From assembly GCA_037447655.1 (NCBI GenBank), contig JBBHKE010000819.1:115497-179496 (forward strand): DNA of 64,000 bases. Reading direction: 5' to 3'. Under the pieces are notes generated by a model, which was given only the letters and a program-made list of their open reading frames with translations, had not been told where the DNA came from and made no database searches. This stretch comes from Zygnema cylindricum (taxonomy: Eukaryota; Streptophyta; Zygnematophyceae; Zygnematales; Zygnemataceae). This document shows, one piece after another, positions 46,260-57,354 of the stretch. Each line of letters begins with the position of its first letter. Position 1 is the first letter of the stretch. Position numbers and translations under genes: made by a program.

Positions 46260-47154
46260 TAAACCAAAGCGAACCGCTGAATGAAGTTCGTTTTGACCAT
46301 ACCGGACCTGAACCTAACCGGTTTGAACCTAATGCTGATATCTACGTACGATGACGTCATTCAGGTTGGCGCAAAAAACTTGTGCGCTCTGTGCAGCATA
46401 AAATACTACCGTACTGTACCGTATACGCGTATTGTACGCGTACTTCGCATTCATTGTGCATTTTCCCAGATTACTGCCCAAATAGTACGGTATGTTCCAC
46501 ATTCAACCTAAACTTCCAATAATACATGTGGATGGTACATCGACACTCTTCTTCGAAATCTCCGACCAGATACCTCCAATGACGGTGGAAGTGCCCTTTT
46601 CTGCAGCCACGTGTCTAAGTGCTCAGACGTCCGCAAATCTGTTTGGCCCAATAATATCTTATGAGGTTCCAAACACACCTAGGCCTAGGATTTTCTAGCC
46701 ACATTTGTATGGCGGTCCAAATCGACTGTCGTAGATATGGTTGTGGTAAAGTGCTGCCATACAATCTTTTTAGATCTGTATAGATGAATCTCCCATTAGC
46801 CACAATGGGGAGCTTCTCTGAAAACCTAATTTCCTTCACCAGAGAAAACGATCTTGGAAGTTTCTTTCCCATGCTCCGAAGAAGCCATCCCCCAGTACCA
46901 CCTGTGCAATTGTGGCCCCAAGGGCGAGTGACTGAGATCTTGCCACGTGGATACAGGGCATCCACATGTTCCCTAAAACTGTTTGGTTGGAGGGAGGAGA
47001 AGCTCCCTACAATAACTCAAGGAACAACAATTTCCCATATGTCTTATACTAGAGGCAAACTTTTGAAACCTCGTGTATCCGTACGTCGCCTCTGTAAGAA
47101 ATTCATCTCAAGGCGAGGATCTAAGTGTACAATTTCTATTTTTCGAGGTCATAA
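46260..47154 (+). promoter_or_regulatory. Relic of an ELIP shared promoter (unit 5), B side lost
   Basis: The stretch aligns with the A side of the unit 2 promoter: TGACGTCA at 46352-46359, a G-box at 46608-46613, and the conserved block at about 46790-46860. To the left, where an ELIP-B gene should start, there is only the hAT element and unrelated DNA. The TATA equivalent near 47011 reads acaataa. Confidence 0.7.
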
Positions 47155-48135
47155 ATGGCAGTCATGGCAGCTTTGTCACCTAACCAAGTCGTCGGACTCT
47201 CTCTTGTCCGATCTTCTCCTTCTCGCACGACTGGTGTGAAATGTCTGCTAATAGGAATGTGCTGACAACGAGACATCAGATGCCAGGTGGGAAAGGACCC
47301 TTGCCACGTCAGCAAAGCAGCACAGGGTAAAATTTTAGAGTAGGAGTGAAAAGAAGAATCAATCCTTAAATGACAGGTGACAATCTTAGGAGAATTATCG
47401 CAATTATGAATGCAGTAATCAAGAATTTTGGAAAGAAAGGATCTTAGGAGAATTATCGCAATTATAAATGCAGTAATCAGGAATTTTGGAAAGAAAAGAT
47501 TTGTTTTCGTCACTTCTGCACGGTAGGGTACTACATGGTAATTGTTGTGGTATCTTTTTTTATGTACATTGTTGGGATTCAACAATATCATCTTCAACGT
47601 CATTTATGTTCGTCTTGGAACTAACTGAATTAATTAAATCTGGATGAATCAGGTGGAGCCTACCAGTGAGAGCTCCTCTATCTCTCCTTCCTTTCCCATT
47701 GAGGTTTTTCCCCCCATTCCCACTCCCACTCCTACAGGGCTAGCAACAACGAAGGTGAGATTTTTACTTTGTTTTTAGTTGGAAGACCTCATTTTTGAAA
47801 AATAAATTCCCCTTCTAAATGACTTATTATCTATCAATTTGAATCTTTATTTTCAGAGTCAGAGATACATAATCAGTTTTCAGCTTTTCGAATAAAAAAT
47901 AGCACATTCTAAGAATTTATCTTCTAGCTTTTCAACACCGTTTTTTTTCAATTCAAAAAATCTTAAATTATTTTTCAACTATTTCGACAAATATAAGTTA
48001 ACCCTTAAACCCTTTTTTAATTTTTAAACCCTTGCTCTTTCCACTTTCTCTTACCGCCTTCTCTTCTTTGTTCGATTTCGTTCGATTGGTGGCGCTCGAA
48101 TCACAGAATATGTGAAGAGATCAGCTTTTGTTTAA
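47155..48135 (+). pseudogene. ELIP: ELIP-A5, nonsense codon and most of exon 3 deleted
   Basis: Exon 1 is 47155-47286 (MAVMAALSPNQVV...) with a TGA at codon 36, where A2 has Arg (CGA to TGA, a CpG-type change). Exon 2 is 47653-47754, 34 open codons with usable splice sites. Of exon 3 only the last 52 bases remain (48084-48135, about ALxITEYVKRSAFV) and they have one base missing; the acceptor and helices I-III are deleted. A 58-bp tandem duplication lies in intron 1. The flank to about 48560 matches the ELIP-A3 flank. Confidence 0.92.
47383..47498. repeat. 58-bp tandem duplication in intron 1 of ELIP-A5
   Basis: Two adjacent 58-base copies (47383-47440, 47441-47498) differ at a few bases. 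They are not found in introns of the other ELIP-A copies. Confidence 0.9.
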
Positions 48136-48383
48136 AGTTTTAATTTTTAATTCTCTTCAACGAAATTGTTTATATATTTGGGTAAGGCTAGATTTTATTT
48201 GTGTAGTGGGAATAAGGTTTTAGATCTGGTTTTAAAGGATAGCTGGTGCTAAAATTGTTAGACTTTTTTTTTTGTAAATAATGTTTTTCTCTTTTAAAAT
48301 GTAATCATATGTGAACCTTTATCATCGGAAACAATGTGTTTAATTGATGAAAACGGTGGTGTTGTTAGTGATGATTGGACTCA

Positions 48384-48461
48384 GTAAACATTTTGGCGGC
48401 CTCGGCAGTCACAATCGTCAGTGTAAACATTTTGGCGGCCTCGGCAGTCACAATCGTCAGT
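48384..48461. repeat. 39-bp tandem duplication
   Basis: Two identical 39-base copies (48384-48422, 48423-48461) lie in the ELIP-A5 3' flank; the matching flank of ELIP-A3 near 25010-25050 has one copy. Confidence 0.93.
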
Positions 48462-48730
48462 TTGTCGAAACACTGCTTTGCGCAGTGGATGACAGTGTCA
48501 AACATGAAGGAAGGATTGAAAAACCAATTGTCCAAAGGCTTTCATTAAACGCATACAGTAAAACCTAAATTTCTCCCTATGTTTGATGTTGACATCCTCG
48601 AAGCAAATAAAGTTTGTAAATGGACATTAAACACTGGGCGAGAATATAATTTTTTTCATGTGTGATTGATTATCACTAGTAAAACGATGACAGAAAATCA
48701 TGACCTCAGTCTTCGTTACTGATGGAGAGA

Positions 48731-49703
48731 TGTAATTAATATTCACTTCTTAATTTAGAATCTAAAGTGAAAAGAGAGTGAGAGAGTCACCGTGGCTGCC
48801 GCCATAGTCCAAGAGAAACATGCCGCCATAGTCAGAGAGAAACATGCCTATGGCCATAGTCCAAGAGAAACATGCCGCCATAGTCAGAGAGAAACATGCC
48901 TATACAGATAAGCAAACATAGTCAGAGAGAAACATGCCTATGCAGATAAGCAAACAGGTTGATAGATTTCCAAAATGTTACTTTGAACGAGATTTGAACC
49001 TAGGTCTGCGAAGTATTACATAGATGTCGCCTTAACCATTATAGTGTTAACGAAACGATACACACATAAAGTTTGCTATGTATTTAAAGTGTTACGCAAA
49101 ACGTCACTTTCATTAAATCATACCAAAATTGATGAAACAACATCTATAGTCAAACGGCGCTCGTGGACGCGAATCTAACCGTGTAAAATACATGATCCAA
49201 CGAACGTCGTCGCCCCCGCCAAACCCGAATGAATCTTTGACGGCTTTCGACATAGCGGCACGTTGTGCTACGTGGCGCCACATCATTGGACGCCGGAAAG
49301 GATAGGAGGAGGAACGATGTCTCATGTGTTGACAAGTGTCAACTAGAAGGACATGTTGTACAATGGTCGTACAAGAAGTACAATCAGCCACTATACCTTC
49401 TAGTACTATACACCCTTTTGATTGGCCGAGGCTAGAGTAGAGAGTAGTTCTAAGTAGGAGTTAAAGGACTTAGCGTGTTTGAGGCGCCACTCTACAGGTT
49501 ACCTTTTGTATTTATAGGCCATCTTTGGCCAACCATAACTTATTCAGTGATTCTTTTTGCGTTTGACTCAAGGGAGTCTTGTCCTCACAAGGGTGAGGGT
49601 GGTCAGAATATTTATGTGCTTGGGCGGCACTTATTCAGTGGGAAAGTGAAAGGGTCAAATTTTATCCTAGAGGCTTTACATAAGTTGCTCATTCTGTGGG
49701 TTA
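48731..49703 (+). repeat. Copia LTR 5 (5' LTR of the gag relic at 49.7 kb)
   Basis: The right part (49440-49703) matches the U5-like ends of LTRs 1 and 3 (ctcaagggagtcttgtc and following). The left limit is set at a TGTAATTAAT after gatggagaga by comparison with LTR 3 and is uncertain. Irregular short tandem repeats of agagaaacatgcc type lie at 48795-48957. Confidence 0.6.
48988..49053 (-). other. tRNA-like segment inside LTR 5, antisense to the element
   Basis: On the minus strand an A-arm-like aatggttaaggcg (as in Leu/Ser tRNAs) is followed by a B-box-like GGTTCAAATCT about 33 bases later. The acceptor and anticodon stems do not fold convincingly by eye. The equivalent position is tRNA-like in all copia LTRs of the window. 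Confidence 0.45.
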
Positions 49704-49727
49704 GTGGAGACCACGAAATATCAGGTT

Positions 49728-50097
49728 ATGGGCCCACCCTCTAGGGTGCCCATATTTAATGGATCAGACTTTCTTTATTGGGAAATGATGATGGAGGGAG
49801 AACTTTTTGAGAAGCACCTATAGGGCATAGTGTCTGGGCCAATTCGATGCCCACCTCCACCAGGTTTTGGAGGAACACGTTTTTCTGGCACCTTCGTCAC
49901 AACAGCAGTTAAAACATCAGCCACCATCACGAATGATGACAAGGAAGGGAAGGAAATAATCATGGAAGGAGAAAAAGGAGGAGTTGCTTCTCGAGGGACT
50001 CCATTGTCAAGAACGATACCGGCAGCAGCACCACCATCAATGGTGATATGGACACCATCGATGGTGATATGGAGTCAGATCGAAAGGTCACAATATT
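49728..50097 (+). pseudogene. Copia gag 5' part fused to ELIP exon 2
   Basis: The frame starts at an ATG (MGPPSRVPIFNGSDFLYWE) matching the Gag start at 986. A TAG at 49821 replaces the Trp of the FWGIVSG motif. The frame then stays open through low-complexity sequence, including a duplicated ggtgatatgg unit at about 50041-50072, and passes without a shift into ELIP exon 2 at about 50098. The rest of Gag and all of pol are missing. Confidence 0.8.
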
Positions 50098-50733
50098 CCC
50101 TTCCCAATGAGGTTTCTCCCCCCATTCCCACTCCCACTCCTACAGGGCCAACAACAACCAAGGTGAGATTTTTACTGAGTTTTCAGTTGGAAGACCTCAT
50201 TTTTGAAAAATAACTTCCCCTTCTAAATGGGTTATTACATATCAATTTAAATCTCTACTTCCCAATTCAGAGATACATAATAATTTTTAGCTTTTCAAAA
50301 AAAAAAAGCAAATTCTAGCAATTAATCATCTGACATTTCAAAACCGTGTTTTTCTAGTTCTGAAAATCTTAAATCATTTTTCAACTATTCCGACAAATTT
50401 AAGTTAATCCTAAAACCGTTTCTTAATTTTAAACACCTGCTCTTTCCACTTTCTCTTACCGCTTTCTCTTCTTTGTTTGATTTCCTTCCTCCACAGACCT
50501 CCAACAGTTTTTTTGATGTTTTGGGCTTCGGAGGAAGTGGTCCGGAAACCATCAACAGTCATCTCGCCATGGTGGGGTTTATCGTTTGTGTGGGGGTCGA
50601 GATTGTCATTAGAGCTCCTCTGACTTGCCAGCTGGTGGATAGAGCTTCGATCATCTCGTTTCTATGTACCATCGGTCTATTTCCGTTGCTTTTCTTGTGC
50701 CTCTCTTCCAAGGTATCACTCCGGGGGCTTCCA
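50098..50733 (+). pseudogene. ELIP: ELIP-A6, exon 2 3' part and truncated exon 3
   Basis: Exon 2 remains from about 50098 to 50162 (NEVSPPIPTPTPTG...), followed by a GT donor. Exon 3 starts at 50497 after a CAG acceptor and stays in frame through helix I, but the signature INGRLAM has become INSHLAM, losing the Arg. One base is missing in helix II (near 50690), and homology ends at about 50733, before helix III. The next bases match the distant A-type 3' flank, so an internal deletion joined them. Exon 1 and promoter are gone; a copia gag fragment takes their place. Confidence 0.9.
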
Positions 50734-50819
50734 ACTTTTACGGCTGGAAAATATGCATTTAATCGACGAAAATGGTGATTTTTCACTTGTCGTATGACTT
50801 TGTACACATTTTGTCACAG

Positions 50820-51400
50820 ATGAGGTTAGGGTTTGGAGGGGGAAGAGAGGCATCGGATAGAACTGTAAGGGAGAGGGGTGAGAAGAGAAAGCAAAGGGTG
50901 AGAACTGCGACGAAGGAGAGTGTGAAGAGAGATGGAGAAGATGGGAGAGGAGAGTAAGAAGGGGAGAGAGCAAGAAATTAAAGCGCTAGGATAAAATAAA
51001 GTAGGGCTAAAATGAGAGAGAAGAGGAAATTAGGCGGGAGCGGTAAGAGGAAGAGATGGGAGAGAACAAAAAGGAAGGAGAAAGAAGTGGGGTAAGAGGA
51101 GAGGGAGAAGGGAAAGAGGGGAAACAATGGAGACGGTGGAGAGAAAAGTAAAGAGTAAGGGAATGGGAGAGATAGGATAGAGAATGGTTGAAAGGAGAGA
51201 GAAAAGGTAATTGGATTTGGGATGGAATGGAGAAGGAAAGAGAAGAGAAGAAAGGGAGAGAGAGGAGGGAGAAGAGACGGGAGAGGGAATAGAGTAGAGG
51301 AGAGAGGGAGGGAGAGGAGTGGGGAGAGGCAAGGATTAATTGATTAAGAATGGCAAAGAGGGGATAAAAGAGGGATCAATGGAGAGAGAAGAGGAGATGG
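50820..51400. repeat. Polypurine tract downstream of ELIP-A6
   Basis: The plus strand is strongly A/G-rich (gggagagaag-type) without a fixed unit. It lies in the same place relative to the A gene as the tracts near 36.8 kb and, inverted, near 24 and 38 kb. It ends where the gypsy LTR-like block begins. Confidence 0.85.
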
Positions 51401-51410
51401 GCGTGTAAGG

Positions 51411-51978
51411 TGTCATGCACGATTATATTTATTGCCTATGGAGGATTTTCGACCCTATTACTACTTCATTAGATGTGGTTTCGGACCAATTTTGGAGTTG
51501 GTCAATATTCAGCTGGCAAGGCACCAAAAGCCTTTTTTGAGAGACGATTATGATCACACAGATAATTTTTTTTGTTCTGTAATTGAACACCCTATTAAAT
51601 TCTATGTAGCATAGCTAATAGAACTTTATTTCACTTAATTTGGATAATTAGGCTACAAGATATGTGAGGTCAAAATCATGTTTTGGTGCAGATTTTAGAA
51701 ACATTGACGTTTAATATATTTTTAACGGCTGGGTTAAACATGCTGTATTTTATATTGATAGATATAACATTTTAATAAATTTCTAATGAATGTTTGTTTG
51801 GATAGATCAGATAGATATTATTAGAGATATGGCAGTTTCTGCAAACTGCATAATCTAGGTTAATTATTGACTTTTTGAAGTAATGATTGCTTTTACAGGT
51901 TGGAAATTAGTACAGGCTGTCCAACCGACTTTTCATAAGTCAAAATTTATGACATTTTCGGGAAATAAACATAGAATG
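51411..51978 (+). repeat. Block beside the gap, repeated at 55621-56186
   Basis: It begins tgtcatgcacg, as does the block at 55621. The first 190 bases differ at about one base in ten; from about 51600 to 51978 no difference from 55808-56186 is seen. It stops at the gap. It may be the 5' LTR of the gypsy element, or a second assembly of the same sequence. Confidence 0.75.
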
Positions 51979-51988
51979 NNNNNNNNNN
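51979..51988. other. Assembly gap of 10 N
   Basis: Ten unknown bases. The left side is identical to sequence 4.2 kb downstream; the right side starts inside decayed gypsy sequence. The real distance across the gap is unknown. Confidence 1.
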
Positions 51989-52221
51989 CGTAATAGTACC
52001 CAAAGTGGCCGAGCCACTTAATAGAGTTTTAGTATGAGAACGTTATAGTTTCGATTAGCTCGTTCAAAAGAACATTGGAATGATATGAGGTAAAAGGTAA
52101 AGTTTCCACTAGCCACTGCTCCCACAATGTTTTCGGTATTTCTATACCAGACTTCACATCCTACCGGGTTTGTGGATATTTTTCGAGGGGTACTATCGAT
52201 GATATTCACCGGAGGCGGAAT

Positions 52222-54190
52222 GTGTCGGACCATTCTCGAAAATTTATACTTAACGCTGATTGGAGTAGATTTAGATTAGGGGTTGTATTAGCTCAACTTG
52301 ATGATTCGTGCGCCGAATATGTGGTGGCATATGCGAGCCGGAGCGAGAGTAAGGCGGAGGCCACTTATAGTAGCTATCATGGGGAGCTTTTTATAGGTGT
52401 TTGGGCCATCCTACACTTCAGACCATATCTTTATGGCTTTTGTAACACCCTCGTCACCGATCACCTTTGAAATGGAAAATGGAGTATAGTAAGGTTACAA
52501 GAAAACTTGCTCGATTAGCTTTGATATTGCAAGAGTATGATTTTGAGATAATTCACCGAGCCGGTGAAACCCATGATAATGCAGATGGTCTTAGCAGAAA
52601 CCCCAATCTATCTTCTATTGATGCAACAAGAGTGAAGTACAATGAGGATCCTATTTTGGGGGTTGGAATGGTTATGGCAGCAATATCAATAACTTTGCTT
52701 CGTAGAAAAGAGGGGAAATTTTTTGCATTAACGGTAGAGCTGGAAGGGCAGGCTCAAATGTCAACTGATAGGGTTGACATTTTTGATGATTTAGACATTA
52801 TGAAATCCATTCAGCAAGGGTCAATTTTGCCATATTTAGAGCTGATCCAGAAAGATATAGTTTTGTTGAAGATTTCAGCTTACACTTGGGATAAGGGGTT
52901 CTCATTAGGGTTACCTCAATGAGCAATGTGGTCATTTCGGTCAAAAGCGTACAACTTCTTTGGTTGCAGCATTTTATTGGTGGCATGGTATTCAAGCACA
53001 AGTGAATCGAGTTGTTCAAACATGCTTAACATGTGATTGAGTGAAAGCGGCATTTAACAAGAAATGTGGTACCGAATAACATTTTTTTCCTATTTAGGGA
53101 ATGTTTTACCGTTGGTCATTAGACTTGCTAGGGCCTCTTCCGACTAGTCGACGAGGAAACCGCTTCCTGCTTGTGATGATAGAGCATATTTCTAAGTGGA
53201 TTGATCTCGTGGTGTTACCTCGAAAAGAGTCTAAGTCTTTGGTCGACGCCTTTTTACAAAGAGTGCTTACTCAGTTTTGGGCCCCCGCAGAAGTTTTAAC
53301 TGATTAGGTTTCCAAATTTGATGGGGATTTTTTGAATTTGATGGAGCAATTTTTGATTTATCACTGACTTACTAGTAGAGATCATCCTTAAGCTAATGGG
53401 TTAGCCGAACGTTGTGTCTAAACAGTCAAGAGAGCACTCCAAAGATACGCACTCTATGAGGATGTGGGGGATTGGGATCGAAAGGTGCCTTCGATTGCTA
53501 TGGGTTATAGTTTATTAGACAGGCTTCTCTTCACAGTCAAAGTATTTATTTTACGTAGTTTGGCAGGCATCCTATTTTCCCATGATCTGCCTCGGTCCAA
53601 GCCACTGTCTTACTCGAGATGGATAGTAAAGGGACAATGGAAAGACTAATTACTGCTCAAGCGCAGGTTTAGCATCAAGAGATTTAAATAGCCATTGGAA
53701 ATTTGCAAGCGGCCCAAGAAAAAAATCAACTTTGGTATTCTCACTGTAAGAATGACTCTTATTTTCTTTGACAACAACGTTGTCAGCCCAATGATTTTGT
53801 ATATCGAATGCGGCAAAAAATTGATATTCTGGATATTTTTGTAGGCCGTATTATTTTGAAGGTGGTTGAGGTTTCCCCTAAAAGAGGTTTAACTTTGGAA
53901 GGGGTTGACGGCAAGACAATCAATGATAATCAAATTAACGTGGCTCCTTGCCACCTTCGAGGGCTCGAGGACGAGCCAACATTACATTTCACTTATTTTC
54001 CCTCTCTTCCTGTTTGTTCTAAATCTCCCTTGTGTGCCACTGGATACGAAACTACAAGCATTTTATTATGATAGGTTGGTACTCCAACTTGGAATTCTTC
54101 TTGCTTACCTAAGAATTGGAGAGGTTAGGACCAACTTGGCCAACCTTGATTTTGTAAGGAGTGTGAAAAAGGGGTTTGAACGTCAGTTTT
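52222..54190 (+). pseudogene. Ty3/gypsy RNase H-integrase relic
   Basis: The order is RNase H (FILNADWSRFRLGVVLAQ, YASRSESKAEATYSSYHGEL, LVTDH), a frameshift near 52463, the RT-connection tail (LARLALILQEYDFEIIHRAG, NADGLSRNP), a His-His-Cys-Cys zinc region (52925-53035, in a shifted frame) and the integrase core (SLDLLGPLP, EVLTD, NGLAERCV). Several stops interrupt it (53035, 53305, 53365, 53395, 53419). A C-terminal integrase part follows (MRQKIDILDIFVGRIILKV). Ty3/gypsy order (RT-RH-IN) is clear. The RT and gag are not present in the window. Confidence 0.88.
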
Positions 54191-54406
54191 AAGGGCTTTT
54201 AGGACAAGGACATAAAAATGGGGGGGCTGATTCAAGAGTGAACACGACAGTCCCAACATTGGGACGGGGTTGGTTACTTTTTTGTCTTTTTATTATTTTT
54301 ATCATCTATATCTCCACACTAATGTTGTCAGGATGATCATTTTATTTCGACATATGGAATTCTCCACGCGAAGTGTTATTTGTTGCCAAATTAATTTATT
54401 ATTTTG

Positions 54407-55587
54407 AGTCTAATTTTGTGGCCAATGCAATTTTACAGAGTGTGTTTGCTTTGTTTCCGACCTCGACGAATGTTTTGACCAATTAGGGTTCCAAATATGC
54501 TAGGGATTTTTCGACTTTGATCGAGCAATGTTTGATTCATCACCAACTTACTAGTAGAGATCATCTTCAAGCTGATGGGTTAGCCGAACGTTGTGTCCAA
54601 ACAGTCAAAAGAACACTCCAAAAATATGCACTCGAGGAGGATGTGGCGGATTGGGATCGAAGGGTGCCTTGGATTCCTATGGGCTATAGGTTTTTTAGAC
54701 TGGCTTCTCTTCACAATCACAACCGTTAGTTTATGTTGTTTGGCAAACACCGTATTTTCTCATAATCTGCCTCGGTCCAAGCCACTGTCATACCTGAGAT
54801 CGATAGTAAAGGGACAGTGGAATGACTAATAACTGCTCGAGCGCAAGTTTATCAACAAGAGATTCCGATAGCCATGGGCAATTTGCAAGCGGCCCGACAC
54901 AAAGATCAACTTTGGTATGCCCAGCGTAGAAATGGCTCTTATGTTCCTCGACAACGACGTTTTCAGCCCGGGGATTTTGTTTATCTAATGCGGCAAAAAA
55001 TGATACTTTGGATATTTTTGTAGGCCGTATTATTTTGAAGGTGGTTAAGGTTTCCCCTAAAAGATTGTTAACTTTGGAAAGGGCTTAGGGCAAGACAGTG
55101 AAAGATAATCAAATTAATGTGGATCCTTGTCACCTTCGAGGGCTCAAAGATGAGCCAACATTACATTTCACTTATTTTTCCTCTCCTCCTATTTGTCCTA
55201 AATCTCCCTTGTGTGCCTCAAGATACAAATCTACAGACATTTTATTATGTTAGGCATGTACTCAAACTTGGCATTTTTCTTGCTCACCTAAGAATTTGAC
55301 AAGCTAGGACCAACTTGGCCAACCTTGGTTTTGTGGGGAGTGTGAAATGGGGGTTTGAAGGTCGGTTTTGAGGGCTTTTTGGACAAGGACCTAAGAAAGG
55401 GGGGGAATGATTCAAGAGTAAAAACGACGGTCCCAACATCGAGACGGGGCTGGTAACTTTTCTGTCTTTTTATTTATTTTTTATCTATATGTCCACACTA
55501 ATGTTGACAGGATGATCATTTTATTTCAACGTATGGAATTCTCCACGCGGAGTGTTATTTGTTGCAAAATTTATATATTATTCTTCT
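54407..55587 (+). repeat. Tandem duplication of integrase end, purine tract and LTR start
   Basis: This is a second copy of 53225-54406. Both contain the second half of the integrase core (NGLAERCVQTVKR), the C-terminal part, a gggggg purine tract (54220-54227; 55403-55410) and about 180 bases that probably begin the LTR (tgattcaagag). The copies differ at many bases, so the duplication is old. Both are interrupted by stops. Confidence 0.85.
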
Positions 55588-56186
55588 TGCATGGAGCATC
55601 ACATCCATGGGTACGACAACTGTCATGCACGATTATATTTATTGCTTATTGAGGATTTTCGACCCTATTACTACGTCATTGGATGTGGTTTCGGATGAAT
55701 GTTGGAGTTGGTCAATATTGAGCCGGTAAGGCACCAAAAGTTTTTTTTAGAGACGATTATGATCACACAGATTATTGTTTTGTTTTGTAATTGAACACCC
55801 TATTAAATTCTATGTAGCATAGCTAATAGAACTTTATTTCACTTAATTTGGATAATTAGGCTACAAGATATGTGAGGTCAAAATCATGTTTTGGTGCAGA
55901 TTTTAGAAACATTGACGTTTAATATATTTTTAACGGCTGGGTTAAACATGCTGTATTTTATATTGATAGATATAACATTTTAATAAATTTCTAATGAATG
56001 TTTGTTTGGATAGATCAGATAGATATTATTAGAGATATGGCAGTTTCTGCAAACTGCATAATCTAGGTTAATTATTGACTTTTTGAAGTAATGATTGCTT
56101 TTACAGGTTGGAAATTAGTACAGGCTGTCCAACCGACTTTTCATAAGTCAAAATTTATGACATTTTCGGGAAATAAACATAGAATG
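55408..56186 (+). repeat. Probable 3' LTR of the gypsy element
   Basis: It begins with TGATTCAAGAG after a purine tract and includes the tgtcatgcacg block also found at 51411. The right end is not defined: the match with the left block stops at 56186 only because of the gap. Confidence 0.55.
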
Positions 56187-57354
56187 AGTCCCGTGAGTCC
56201 CATAGTGTCCCGTAGTGTTAGATTTTGATGCTAAGTATTAGTTCTAAATACTTTAGGTTGTTCCAATTCAATATTGCCTTGGAAAATGAAGGCTCACAAC
56301 TGTCTCTCAGTTCTATTGCCTTCCAAAACCTGAATTCATTAGAAAAAAGTCATTTTGACAGCCTCCCTTTTGCCATCTTTGGATCATGTCGGAGTTGCCT
56401 TCCAGTTGGTCAATTTGTGTCTTGTTTGGCAACAAAGATACTTGGGGTTCTGATTGCAATAGTCCTTGGGAGTTTAAAGGAGGGAGTTAGACGGATCTCT
56501 GATTGGGAGGGATCCGTGGGGTTTCGGGACCTTTGGAGTCTGATCACGGGAGTTTTCCTTGATCACGGGAGTTTTCCGTGGCCTCAGTTTGCTCCTCTGG
56601 GTGGGTCAAAACCCTTATTAAGTTTGCATTCAGGGGCGCTTGGATGCTACTTGTTTTGTTTTTAATTCTTTGTAATATGTTAATGTTTTGTGGTGAATGG
56701 CTTCTGATAGAGTAGGGTAGGAGGCAATATGGTTAAATCTGCAGAGATCACTGTCATAAATACTATGGCAGTCTAAATTATTTCCACTTTGATTTGATTT
56801 GTTAATTCCAAGGATTAGGGTTATGGTTCACTCTCTTTTGTTTTAAGGTGTTAGCATAGCCTACCGCGCTTGATGATATAAAGCTCGCAGTTAGACAAGG
56901 CTGAGAGACCGTGCATTGTTGTGTTTTATAAGGTGCATTTGTATATTTGATTTCAATTTATTTTTATTTAAAAATGTCAAAAAGAATATAGATGGATGTT
57001 GGAATAGAAGGGGAGGTGGGGCGGCACCTCGTAGAGACATGTTTGGAACCCCGGAAATGGGTGAAACTAGCTCTTCCTCACGGAGGGCTGGCCAAATTTT
57101 GCAGATTTGGGGATACTATCGGTGCCATCAGTTTCTCCTACAGGTGGAGGACAAGACATTCCAAATCTCCCAAGTCCTTCCCCGAATTCTCCTCTTCTTT
57201 CCATTCTCCTATTGGGAAGTCAACTCAAGATTTCCCTTCTCTAGCCGAATTTGTCGAGCGAAGACGAGCATCTCGGCCATTTCGACCAATCAAAAAGGCT
57301 TCACATTCTCCTTCTTCTTATTTGGCTGCTTCTACTCACTCTCCTATAATTAGA
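56187..57354. other. Unrecognised stretch with two open frames
   Basis: Frames at 56225-56665 (146 codons) and 56992-57363 (123 codons, MDVGIEGEVGRHL...) match no family I recognise. The second is Ser/Arg-rich towards its end. An 18-base direct repeat (tgatcacgggagttttcc) occurs twice at about 56542-56578. It may be the continuation of the LTR and leader of the gypsy element. A gene is not supported. Confidence 0.4.

Noticed and set aside
46784-47239. 151-codon frame before and over ELIP-A5 exon 1
   Set aside because: It crosses promoter homology and the exon in the wrong frame.
48795-48957. CRISPR-like array of agagaaacatgcc repeats
   Set aside because: Units are irregular without unique spacers and the window is eukaryotic; simple tandem repeats.
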